The translations under genes and the position numbers were made by a program. Shown here piece after piece: positions 44,326 through 51,340 of a DNA stretch of 64,000 nt. Origin of the DNA: Muricomes intestini (GTDB taxonomy: Bacteria; Bacillota; Clostridia; Lachnospirales; Lachnospiraceae); the NCBI RefSeq assembly GCF_004346165.1, contig NZ_SLZZ01000008.1:53986-117985 (forward strand). The letters are read 5' to 3'. Below the pieces are notes generated by a model. It worked only from the letters and a program-made list of their open reading frames with translations, was not told the origin of the DNA and ran no database searches. Positions within the stretch are counted from its first letter, which is position 1; each line of letters starts with the position of its first letter.

Positions 44326-46738
44326 CTGTTTTTCCTCCCATACGTACAATTATCTGATGAACCGTGCCCTCCTTCATCTGTGGTATCTCTGAAACCTCTT
44401 TTCCATCCAGCAGCACAGATCTGATTCCCTTCATAACCCCATCCGGATTCTCCACCCTGATTTGATATTCTGCATTTCTCCACCGGCGTTTTACCGCAAA
44501 TTCTTTCCATTCTCCGGGAATACAGGGATCAATCAAAAGGCTGTCCATCTCCGGGCGTATTCCCAGAATATAATGTGTGACTGCAAAATATGCCCAGCCG
44601 CCGCTTCCTGTCATAAATGGATGACGTGCCCTTCCATAACATTCATGGTCCTTTCCCATAATAAACTGGCAGTAGGAATAGGGCTCTGCTTCCCGTATCT
44701 CAATCTTATCATTCTGGTAATAAGGACAAAGTGCGTCATAAAATTTCACTGCCTTGTCCCCCCTTCCCAGAACGCACTCGGCCGCCCAGGCCCAGGGATT
44801 AGGATGACTGAATACAGAAGCATTTTCTTTCAGCCCCGGACATACCCGGGTGACAAATCCAATATCATCGTCTCTTTTTGTATAAGCCGGAGCATTTAGC
44901 TGCAGTCCATAAGGGGTATACAGCCATTTTTCCACACTATCCATGGCTGCCGCGCCACGCCCAGGTTCTGCTGCCCCGGAAAGTACCGCCCAGGCATTGG
45001 ATTCCAGATGAACTTTTCCCTGTTCATCCTCCATAGTGCCAATTGACTTTCCATTCTTTGTAATTCCGCGTATATACCACTCTTTATCCCAGAGCTGTTC
45101 GCTGGCCTTTTTCACCTGTTTGCCCATATCTCTATATTTCTTTATATCTCCATCGATCTCCCAGCCCTCTGCTTTATCCTGAAGGTATTCTGCAAGCTCC
45201 AGAAAATTGGAAATAGCCCAGTAATGCAGAAATGTGACAAGAGCACTCTCTCCACCGCCCAGGTTCAGACAGTCATTCCAATCCGCCCGGAGTCCTTTGC
45301 AGATACCCGTTTTGCCCACTTGTTCATGAGAAAAATCCAGAATACGTTTCATATGCTCGTAAACCGTATCTTCACCGCCATCTGCATAAGTCACCTTTTC
45401 TTTTAAAAACTCCATCTCTCCGGTTTCTTTTACATATTCAACTATAGAAGGAACCAACCACAGGGCATCATCTGAGCAGGCCTGCTCCAGCTTATGTACG
45501 CGGTCTTTTTCTGCTGTGGGGACAACAGTCGGGGAATCTGCATACTCCGGCTTTACATCCGGGTCAAACCATTCCGGTTCAAAAAGATGAAGTCCATAGC
45601 CTCTTGTTGTCAACGCTCTGAGAAGCTGCAGAATCCTCTGCCGGCATTTTTCAGGGTTGGAATGCGGTACGCACATGGCATCCTGCGCCGTATCCCTATA
45701 CCCTAACCCAGTTCTTCCTCCGACTTCAATAAAAGATGCAAATCTGGAAAACATTACATTGATTTCAGCCTGATATAAAGTCCATGTATTGGTCAGCACA
45801 TTCATTCCCTTATCCGGAGTCTGAATCTGAAGACTACTCAACTTATCATCCCAGTAATCTCTAAGTTCCCGGTAAGACTGATCTACTCTATTCAGGTTCG
45901 AATACTTTTCCCGAATCCTCAGTCCTTTTTTCCGATTTCCTGACCCCAGCATAAAAATTAGCCGAATACTTTCCCCTGCTTCCAATTTCAGATTCTTTTG
46001 AAAACTACCGCAGTGATTATTGCCCGCCTCCGCTGAACCTGTACATTGCCCTTTAAGCACTGCCTCAGGATTTTGCTCTGTGTGATAAAGTCCCAGAAAA
46101 CTATCTCTTAAAGTGTCATAACCGTCCGGCCGGAAGGACGCTGTGAAATACTGCTCCTTTCCCGGCTCGTAAAACATTTTCTGTTCAATCACACCGTCCT
46201 GATAGCCGGCTCCGGCACAGTACATACTCATCTGAAAGTTCTGATTGTCACTTGCAACGCCATGAAAAGAAAACTCACAGAAAGAAAATATTTGCAGCTC
46301 TCTCATTTGGCTGCCGGCATTTTCCACAGTAAAATCCCACAGCAGTACATCTTCTCCCAGGGGAATTGTCAACCGCATTTCCGTTTCTATGTCCGCATAT
46401 CTGCTGAAATACCTGCTGTAGGAAAGTCCGTGACGACAGCTGTAATCCACCTGTTCCAGCGGTTTTCCCACAGGCTGCCAGGTAGCACTCCAATAATCCT
46501 TTGTCTGCGTATCCCTGAGATATAAATCAAATCCCGGACGGTCCATGGGAACTGCGTTTCCCCTGAATCTGGTCATCCGGTGATACTCGGGGGATTTGTG
46601 AAACATATATCCTCCTGCAGTCTGGTTTATTACAGCACAAGTGTCTTCCACACCGAGATAATTTGTCCATGAAACCGGTACATCTACACGCTCAATTACA
46701 TATTCTCTGTTTTTTTCATCAAAAAAACCATATTCCAT
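44318..46738 (-). CDS. GH94 disaccharide phosphorylase (cellobiose phosphorylase-like)
   Basis: 806-residue cytosolic enzyme that splits a beta-glucoside with phosphate into glucose-1-phosphate and sugar. The N-terminal beta-sandwich (about 1-270) is followed by an (alpha/alpha)6 barrel. Landmarks of the family: GRTGLGYRDTAQDAM, SDDALWLVPSIVEYVKETG, and the catalytic aspartate in LRADWNDCLNLGGGE. Length is right for cellobiose, cellodextrin, laminaribiose or chitobiose phosphorylases. The exact substrate is unclear. The ATG at 46738 lies 10 nt behind GGAGG; a GTG 21 nt earlier is possible but puts the ribosome-binding site inside the gene. It is the first gene of the sugar operon and works with the mutase next door. 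Confidence 0.9.
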   Translation of the reverse strand: MEYGFFDEKNREYVIERVDVPVSWTNYLGVEDTCAVINQTAGGYMFHKSPEYHRMTRFRGNAVPMDRPGFDLYLRDTQTKDYWSATWQPVGKPLEQVDYSCRHGLSYSRYFSRYADIETEMRLTIPLGEDVLLWDFTVENAGSQMRELQIFSFCEFSFHGVASDNQNFQMSMYCAGAGYQDGVIEQKMFYEPGKEQYFTASFRPDGYDTLRDSFLGLYHTEQNPEAVLKGQCTGSAEAGNNHCGSFQKNLKLEAGESIRLIFMLGSGNRKKGLRIREKYSNLNRVDQSYRELRDYWDDKLSSLQIQTPDKGMNVLTNTWTLYQAEINVMFSRFASFIEVGGRTGLGYRDTAQDAMCVPHSNPEKCRQRILQLLRALTTRGYGLHLFEPEWFDPDVKPEYADSPTVVPTAEKDRVHKLEQACSDDALWLVPSIVEYVKETGEMEFLKEKVTYADGGEDTVYEHMKRILDFSHEQVGKTGICKGLRADWNDCLNLGGGESALVTFLHYWAISNFLELAEYLQDKAEGWEIDGDIKKYRDMGKQVKKASEQLWDKEWYIRGITKNGKSIGTMEDEQGKVHLESNAWAVLSGAAEPGRGAAAMDSVEKWLYTPYGLQLNAPAYTKRDDDIGFVTRVCPGLKENASVFSHPNPWAWAAECVLGRGDKAVKFYDALCPYYQNDKIEIREAEPYSYCQFIMGKDHECYGRARHPFMTGSGGWAYFAVTHYILGIRPEMDSLLIDPCIPGEWKEFAVKRRWRNAEYQIRVENPDGVMKGIRSVLLDGKEVSEIPQMKEGTVHQIIVRMGGKTDD

Positions 46739-46799
46739 ACAAAGACATCCTCCACTCACTATATTTTCGAGCCTGGCTCTGAATAGTTACGATACTTTT

Positions 46800-46828
46800 A
46801 TTATAGAGAGTTCATACTTTGTATGGAA
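46800..46828 (-). promoter_or_regulatory. Candidate activated promoter of the sugar operon
   Basis: TATAAT on the minus strand at 46800-46805 lies 17 bp from a poor -35 (TTCCAT). A CATAC-AAA-GTATG inverted repeat (46813-46825) overlaps the -35, fitting a binding site for an activator such as the YesN-type regulator. A solo CTGAATAGTTAC repeat end lies between promoter and gene. Confidence 0.5.
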
Positions 46829-46897
46829 TAGTCATTCCTGTTAATATTTGATTTATCTTGGCTATAATTATAACTGTGTCTTCTTTTAGCATTAGTT

Positions 46898-47761
46898 TTA
46901 GAAGGAAGGAACTACAGCTCCTTCATATTTGTCTTCCATAAACTTTTTCACAGTATCACTGGTAAGTGCTTTAATAAGTGCTTTTGTTTTATCACTGTCT
47001 TCATCTCCTGAGCGGACTGCAACAACATTGCTGTAGGTTGTTGCCGCAACAGAATCTGCATCCTCTGTTGCCAGGGCGTCGGATACTTTTAGCCCTGCCT
47101 CAATTGCATAGTTTCCGTTGATGACAGCTATATCCGCATCCTGTAAGGAGCGTGGAATCTGGGCAGCTTCAACCTCAGTGATTTTTAAATTCTTCGTATT
47201 CTCTACAATATCGTTTTTGGTTGCGTCCAGCTCTACACCATCCTTTAAAGTAATAAGGCCATTGTCAGCCAATAAAAGAAGTGCTCTGGCTTCATTGGAG
47301 ACATCGTTGGGAACTAAAACCTCAGCACCGTCTGCAAGATCATCCAAAGATTTTGTCTTTCCCGCATAAATGCCGAAGGGCTCATAATGGATTGCCCCTG
47401 CACTTACAAGATCGGTTCCGTTTTCTTCATTGAACTGATCCAGGTATGGTTTGTGCTGAAAGTAATTGGCATCCAGATCTTCGGAATCAAGCGCCAGGTT
47501 TGGCTGAACATAATCTGTATATTCTTTGACTACCAGTTCATAGCCCTCTTCCTTCAAAATATCTTTTGCAGCATCCAAAATCTCCGCGTGAGGTGCGGGA
47601 GTTGCACCCACAGTAATCTTTTCCAAATCTCCAGATTTTTCCTTTGATTCTGTTGTGGTTTCTGTTTTGTTAGTATCAGATTTTTCACTGTTGTCTGCGC
47701 ATGCGGTAAGTACTCCTATTGTAAGAGCCGCAGCGGCAAGTACATATAATGATTTCCTCAT
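46898..47761 (-). CDS. metQ: Methionine ABC transporter substrate-binding lipoprotein
   Basis: 287-residue NlpA/MetQ lipoprotein that binds methionine outside the cell. The signal peptide ends in the lipobox LTAC. The MetQ signature runs ITVGATPAPHAEIL, YVQPNLALDSEDLDANYFQH, and DIAVINGNYAIEAGL, whose Asn contacts Met in known structures. The ATG at 47761 lies 8 nt behind AAGGAGG. An earlier ATG is too close to it. It is the last gene of metN-metI-metQ, 50 nt behind metI. Confidence 0.92.
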   Translation of the reverse strand: MRKSLYVLAAAALTIGVLTACADNSEKSDTNKTETTTESKEKSGDLEKITVGATPAPHAEILDAAKDILKEEGYELVVKEYTDYVQPNLALDSEDLDANYFQHKPYLDQFNEENGTDLVSAGAIHYEPFGIYAGKTKSLDDLADGAEVLVPNDVSNEARALLLLADNGLITLKDGVELDATKNDIVENTKNLKITEVEAAQIPRSLQDADIAVINGNYAIEAGLKVSDALATEDADSVAATTYSNVVAVRSGDEDSDKTKALIKALTSDTVKKFMEDKYEGAVVPSF

Positions 47762-47811
47762 AGTCATATCCTCCTTGATAAATTTTATGTTGTAACGCCT
47801 TTGGGCGGTTA

Positions 47812-48477
47812 CTACTTAATTCGTTTGTCGCTTTTTCTAGATAAGCCCATCCCCGCTTCCTGGATAATTTGGACAATAATAACCAGAATAGCCACTGTAA
47901 TAAGCATCATGTTTGTCTCATATTTATAATATCCATATCGGATGGCAATATCTCCGAGACCTCCGCCGCCTACAAAACCAGCCATAGCAGAATATCCTAA
48001 AATAGTCGTAATAGCCAGTGCCGCTCCTACCAGCAGGGAAGGCTTTGCTTCGGGGAGATAGACTTTCCAGATGATCTGAAAGGTGGAAGCTCCCATAGAT
48101 TTTGCCGCTTCAATGATTCCTCCGTCTACTTCCTTAAAGGAAGATTCTACAACCCTGGCTACATAGGGTGCGGAAGCTAAAGTCAAAGGAGGGATTACCG
48201 CCGTTGAGCCTAAAGTGGTGCCTACGATCATCCTTGTAAGAGGAAGCATCATAAGAAGAAAAATAATAAAAGGCACGGAGCGGATCAGATTTATAATTAT
48301 GCCCAGGGGCTTGTGAAGCCACGGCATTGGATGAATCCCGTCCTTATCCGCAACAATGAGAATGATGCCCAAAGGAATTCCTATCACATAGGCCAGTAAG
48401 GAAGAGACCGCTATCATGTACAGTGACTCCAGGGTTCCTGTTAAAAGCATTGAAATAGTTGCCGAATCAAATGTCAT
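47812..48477 (-). CDS. metI: Methionine ABC transporter permease
   Basis: 221-residue permease with five to six helices of the MetI family. The coupling motif reads IIEAAKSMGASTFQIIWKVYLPEA, and the family's GFVGGGGLGDIAIRYGY follows. It overlaps metN by 11 nt and forms the methionine importer with MetN and MetQ. Confidence 0.95.
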   Translation of the reverse strand: MTFDSATISMLLTGTLESLYMIAVSSLLAYVIGIPLGIILIVADKDGIHPMPWLHKPLGIIINLIRSVPFIIFLLMMLPLTRMIVGTTLGSTAVIPPLTLASAPYVARVVESSFKEVDGGIIEAAKSMGASTFQIIWKVYLPEAKPSLLVGAALAITTILGYSAMAGFVGGGGLGDIAIRYGYYKYETNMMLITVAILVIIVQIIQEAGMGLSRKSDKRIK

Positions 48478-49489
48478 AATCCTTTACCTCCTCATGTGAT
48501 ATTTTTGCTGTTTTCAAATAATTAAGTACCCGGTTCTGCTCTGTCTCATCCTCCGGCAGCTGAATCACCATCTGCCCCATGGCAGTCCCGTGAATATCTC
48601 TTGTCTCTGCATGCATAATGTTGACCGGAACCTTACAGGCTAAAATTAAATTGGCAAGAACCGGCTCAAAAGAAGAGCGTCCGTCAAAGGAAATCCTGAC
48701 CTGTCTGGAACCTCCAAACCGGCTGACTTGTTCTGCCGCATCCCCCAAAATAAGCTGGCGGCCGATTTTAGATTTTGGCTCCGAAAATATCTCTGCCACA
48801 GAGCCAACCTCCGCAATATGGCTTTGGTCAATGATCGCCACCCGATCACAGATTGCTTCTATAACAGACATCTCATGTGTGATGACAACCACCGTAACCC
48901 CCATGCTCTTGTTAATTTCCTTTAACAAATCCAAAATAGACTTTGTAGTATTGGGATCCAGAGCACTGGTTGCCTCGTCACAGAGAAGAATCTTTGGATT
49001 AGTGGCCAGAGCCCTTGCGATAGCCACTCTCTGCTTCTGCCCTCCCGAGAGCTGTGCTGGATAAGCTTTTGCTCTATCCTCCAGCCCGACGACCTTCAAA
49101 AGATCCTTCGCTCTGTTTACAGCCTTCTTCCTGGGCCATTTGGCGATTTCCAGAGGAAAACAGACATTCTGAAGCACATTTCTCTGGTCCAGCAGATTAA
49201 ACTGCTGAAAAATCATTCCCATAGCTTGTCTTGCCATCCTCTGTTCCTTTGGACTCATGGCAGCCAGGCTCTCATTTTCAAAAAACACATCCCCCGATGT
49301 AGGTATCTCCAGGTAATTGATACAGCGGACAAGCGTACTTTTCCCTGCTCCACTGAGACCGATGATTCCAAATATCTCCCCTTCCTCAATGGACAGGTTG
49401 ATATCATCTAAAGCCTTAATAGGGCCGTTTGCAGTCTGGAACTCTTTTCCAAGTCCAACCAGCTTAATAATAGGTTCTGATGACTCCAT
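48467..49489 (-). CDS. metN: Methionine ABC transporter ATP-binding protein
   Basis: 340-residue ATPase of the methionine importer. Walker A is GLSGAGKSTLVRC, the signature LSGGQKQRVA, and Walker B ILLCDEATSALD with the switch histidine in VITHEMSV. The C-terminal ~90 residues form the NIL/ACT-like domain that binds methionine and inhibits transport when internal Met is high. The operon is preceded by a ~315-nt leader with a Met/Cys-rich peptide and a terminator, described separately. No SAM-riboswitch consensus was found there. Confidence 0.95.
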   Translation of the reverse strand: MESSEPIIKLVGLGKEFQTANGPIKALDDINLSIEEGEIFGIIGLSGAGKSTLVRCINYLEIPTSGDVFFENESLAAMSPKEQRMARQAMGMIFQQFNLLDQRNVLQNVCFPLEIAKWPRKKAVNRAKDLLKVVGLEDRAKAYPAQLSGGQKQRVAIARALATNPKILLCDEATSALDPNTTKSILDLLKEINKSMGVTVVVITHEMSVIEAICDRVAIIDQSHIAEVGSVAEIFSEPKSKIGRQLILGDAAEQVSRFGGSRQVRISFDGRSSFEPVLANLILACKVPVNIMHAETRDIHGTAMGQMVIQLPEDETEQNRVLNYLKTAKISHEEVKDYDI

Positions 49490-49508
49490 ATCTCACTTTC
49501 CTTTCTTA

Positions 49509-49527
49509 AAAGGGGACTGTCCCCTTT
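49509..49527. repeat. Perfect palindrome before metN
   Basis: AAAGGGGAC, one T, GTCCCCTTT (19 bp). It lies between the leader terminator and the metN ribosome-binding site. The same motif is common as an intergenic palindrome in Firmicutes. It could block or modulate entry to metN. Confidence 0.65.
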
Positions 49528-49547
49528 GCAGTTATTTCCTATTACAT

Positions 49548-49580
49548 AAAAAAGCCGCAAGCCCTGCACAGACCTGCGAC
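49548..49580 (-). terminator. Leader terminator (attenuator) upstream of metN
   Basis: Minus strand: GTCGCAGG pairs with the GCTTGCGGC arm (about ten pairs, several G-U) and is followed by TTTTTT (plus-strand A run 49548-49553). It lies between the leader peptide stop (49647) and metN (49489), so reading through it is required to express metNIQ. Confidence 0.8.
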
Positions 49581-49646
49581 CTGATAATCCTGCATTTTTA
49601 CTGCAGCTGCCAAATATCAATCACATCCCATACAAATGAAAATCTA

Positions 49647-49742
49647 TTATCGATTTTTTGCACACTCTGAAACACAACACATCATCATACACATGCTGTC
49701 CATCAGGGTAATATTCATCTGCATGGCTTTCCACTGATTCAT
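49647..49742 (-). CDS. Met/Cys-rich leader peptide of metNIQ
   Basis: 31-codon frame with eight Met and four Cys, including codons 17-23 reading M-C-M-M-M-C-C. AAGGGAG lies 8 nt before the ATG. An upstream in-frame ATG (18 nt earlier) with AGGAG only 2 nt away is less likely. It lies about 60 nt behind a strong promoter, inside the leader of the methionine transporter operon and before an intrinsic terminator. This is the layout of ribosome-mediated attenuation: starvation for Met (or Cys) would stall ribosomes in the Met/Cys run and change folding of the RNA behind it. The distance from stop to terminator stem (about 65 nt) is longer than in classical cases, and I could not derive a convincing antiterminator. 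A small metal-binding peptide is the alternative. Confidence 0.6.
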   Translation of the reverse strand: MNQWKAMQMNITLMDSMCMMMCCVSECAKNR

Positions 49743-49809
49743 AACGGCAACTCCCTTCATATCTCCTATAGGTAAACTAAGGATTAAATGAATGCTTCTT
49801 ATGAGGCGT

Positions 49810-49838
49810 ATTTTACCTTTTCTTTAAGAGTTTGTCAA
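49810..49838 (-). promoter_or_regulatory. Promoter of the metNIQ leader
   Basis: Minus strand: TTGACA (49833-49838), 17 bp, TAAAAT (49810-49815). The start near 49803 gives a leader of about 315 nt before metN. Confidence 0.8.
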
Positions 49839-49913
49839 GACTTATTTCTCCTTTTTCTAATCCTCCAGTGGCCTGGACTGCCTGTCCATATCTCCGATAT
49901 GAACAAAGCTGAT

Positions 49914-49947
49914 ATGAAAGAGGCATCAATCATTTCTGACTGATGCC
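49914..49947 (-). terminator. Terminator after the small CxC protein gene
   Basis: GGCATCA pairs with TGATGCC across a 12-nt loop, followed on the minus strand by TCTTTC. It separates this gene from the metNIQ promoter. Confidence 0.55.
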
Positions 49948-49979
49948 CTGTAAAACATATTGGCTGTTTATGTTGTATA

Positions 49980-50339
49980 CTATTTAAGAAGTGCATCCTT
50001 CTTTTCAAGGATTTCTGCTGCAGCCGTACATGCCGCACAATCACAATGCTGCGCTCCGGCAGTCTTGATTTCCTTTGCGTGTGCCGCCATATTTTTAGCA
50101 TTCTCAGCTCCAAAAATCTGTATTCCGTCTTCAGATTCGGCAAGGCCTATTAACCCATCAATCGGTGTGACATCTTCTTCCAGCTCTTGAATATATTTTT
50201 TTGTCTCTGCGGCCTCTTCTCCCGTTCCAATAGCATCCAACCAGATCTGTGCCGCCGCTTTTGCCTCAGCACTGCATGATGGTGCACTCATTAAGTCGTG
50301 TGTTTTCTCAACAGCATAATCTAATACTTCTTTCTCCAT
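49980..50339 (-). CDS. Conserved small protein with CDCAAC motif
   Basis: 119-residue cytosolic, mostly alpha-helical and acidic protein found in Lachnospiraceae. Relatives are sometimes labelled Hsp90-like in databases without good reason. A lone Cys near residue 22 (SAPSCSAEAKAAAQIW) and the motif HCDCAACTAA near residue 98 could bind metal or an Fe-S centre. No catalytic domain is recognisable. AGGAAAG lies upstream of the ATG. The neighbouring DtxR/MntR regulator and feoAB suggest, but do not show, a link to iron or redox state. Confidence 0.65.
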   Translation of the reverse strand: MEKEVLDYAVEKTHDLMSAPSCSAEAKAAAQIWLDAIGTGEEAAETKKYIQELEEDVTPIDGLIGLAESEDGIQIFGAENAKNMAAHAKEIKTAGAQHCDCAACTAAAEILEKKDALLK

Positions 50340-50441
50340 GATTGTTCGTCCTTCTTTCCTATGAAATTTATCTCTATGTTAGCACAAATTCTTCCTATTG
50401 TATACGAACCCATTGTTTAATACCTAAAATTCTTTTTTTAT

Positions 50442-50924
50442 TCATTTATTTAGCTGTGAATAATAACGCTTAAGCTGCTCTTCAATCTCCGGGTTCTGCT
50501 CAAAAAACTCCAGCATAGCCTGGATTCTCAGCACACTGGACGAACATATCATATGTTCCACCAGCTCCGTTTCCACTAAGGGATCTGCGCTTCCAATCAA
50601 AGTAAAAAAGCGCTCCATGATATGATGGCGCTCCAGCAGATATGCGCCGCTCTTTCTTCCATCCTCTGTCAGCAAAATACTATCATGCTTATCGTATTTT
50701 AAATATCCAAGCTCAACAAGCTTGGATATCATTTTTGACGCGGAAGATGGACGGACATGAAGACTTTCTGACAGCTTATTGACACGCGTGTAGTTTTCCA
50801 CCCGGCATAACCGATATACCATCTCAAGATAATCCTCCAGAGCAGGCGTAAGCCTCCCTTCATTTTGTTGCTTCAGCTGATAACCGCGAACAGTATGAAA
50901 TTCGTTTTCTATAGGTTTACTCAT
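50442..50924 (-). CDS. DtxR/MntR-family metal-dependent regulator
   Basis: 160-residue repressor that uses Fe2+ or Mn2+ as co-repressor. An N-terminal winged helix (about 20-80, with TRVNKLSESLHVRPSSASKMI) is followed by the metal-binding dimerisation domain (LLERHHIMERFF, VETELVEHMI with the ligand Glu and His residues). The C-terminal SH3 domain of full DtxR is lacking, as in MntR. It is divergent from feoAB, so it probably represses iron uptake when iron is plentiful. The ATG at 50924 was chosen for GGAGG just upstream; the frame is open for 16 codons more. Confidence 0.88.
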   Translation of the reverse strand: MSKPIENEFHTVRGYQLKQQNEGRLTPALEDYLEMVYRLCRVENYTRVNKLSESLHVRPSSASKMISKLVELGYLKYDKHDSILLTEDGRKSGAYLLERHHIMERFFTLIGSADPLVETELVEHMICSSSVLRIQAMLEFFEQNPEIEEQLKRYYSQLNK

Positions 50925-51073
50925 AAGCCTCCATCCTCTATGCCAGATTTTTGTATCATTCATTTGTAACACTTTATGCTTTCACTTCATAAATTAGTCA
51001 TAGGAAACGGCATTTCCCACCCCTAACAAACAGACAGCCCAATTTCAAATATATGGTTTAGGAGGATTTTACC

Positions 51074-51340
51074 GTGAATACCACTCAAATATCATTAGAT
51101 AAGCTTCCAATTGGAAAAAAAGCAAACGTTTCCGCCCTAATCTCCGACGGTGCAGCCAGAAGGCGTATGCTGGATCTTGGTATTATTGACGGAACCGAAA
51201 TAAAACCGCTGTATAAAAGCCCTTCCGGTAACCCTGTTGCCTATCTTATTCGGGGTGCTGTCATTGCGCTGCGTTTGGACGTATCAGAAAAAATCATGGT
51301 ATCAGTCACGGAGGAGGAGTCATCATATGGGGTTAACTAA
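51074..51340 (+). CDS. feoA: Ferrous iron transport protein A
   Basis: 88-residue small SH3-like protein that assists FeoB. Typical pattern: ANVSALISDGAARRRMLDLGIIDGTEI, then YLIRGAVIALRLDVSEKIMV. It starts with GTG at 51074, with GGAGG about 8 nt before. It overlaps feoB by 14 nt. The pair lies divergent from a DtxR/MntR regulator. Confidence 0.92.
   Translation: MNTTQISLDKLPIGKKANVSALISDGAARRRMLDLGIIDGTEIKPLYKSPSGNPVAYLIRGAVIALRLDVSEKIMVSVTEEESSYGVN

Noticed and set aside
49490-49805. SAM riboswitch or Met T-box before metN
   Set aside because: Neither the SAM-riboswitch consensus nor the T-box sequence GGTGG with an AUG specifier loop could be found.
49835-50143. 102-codon minus-strand frame
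   Set aside because: It overlaps the CxC protein gene in another frame and runs across its terminator.
51237-51326. N-terminal extension of FeoB
   Set aside because: It overlaps feoA in another frame. GGAGGAG and an ATG at 51327 fit the known FeoB start.
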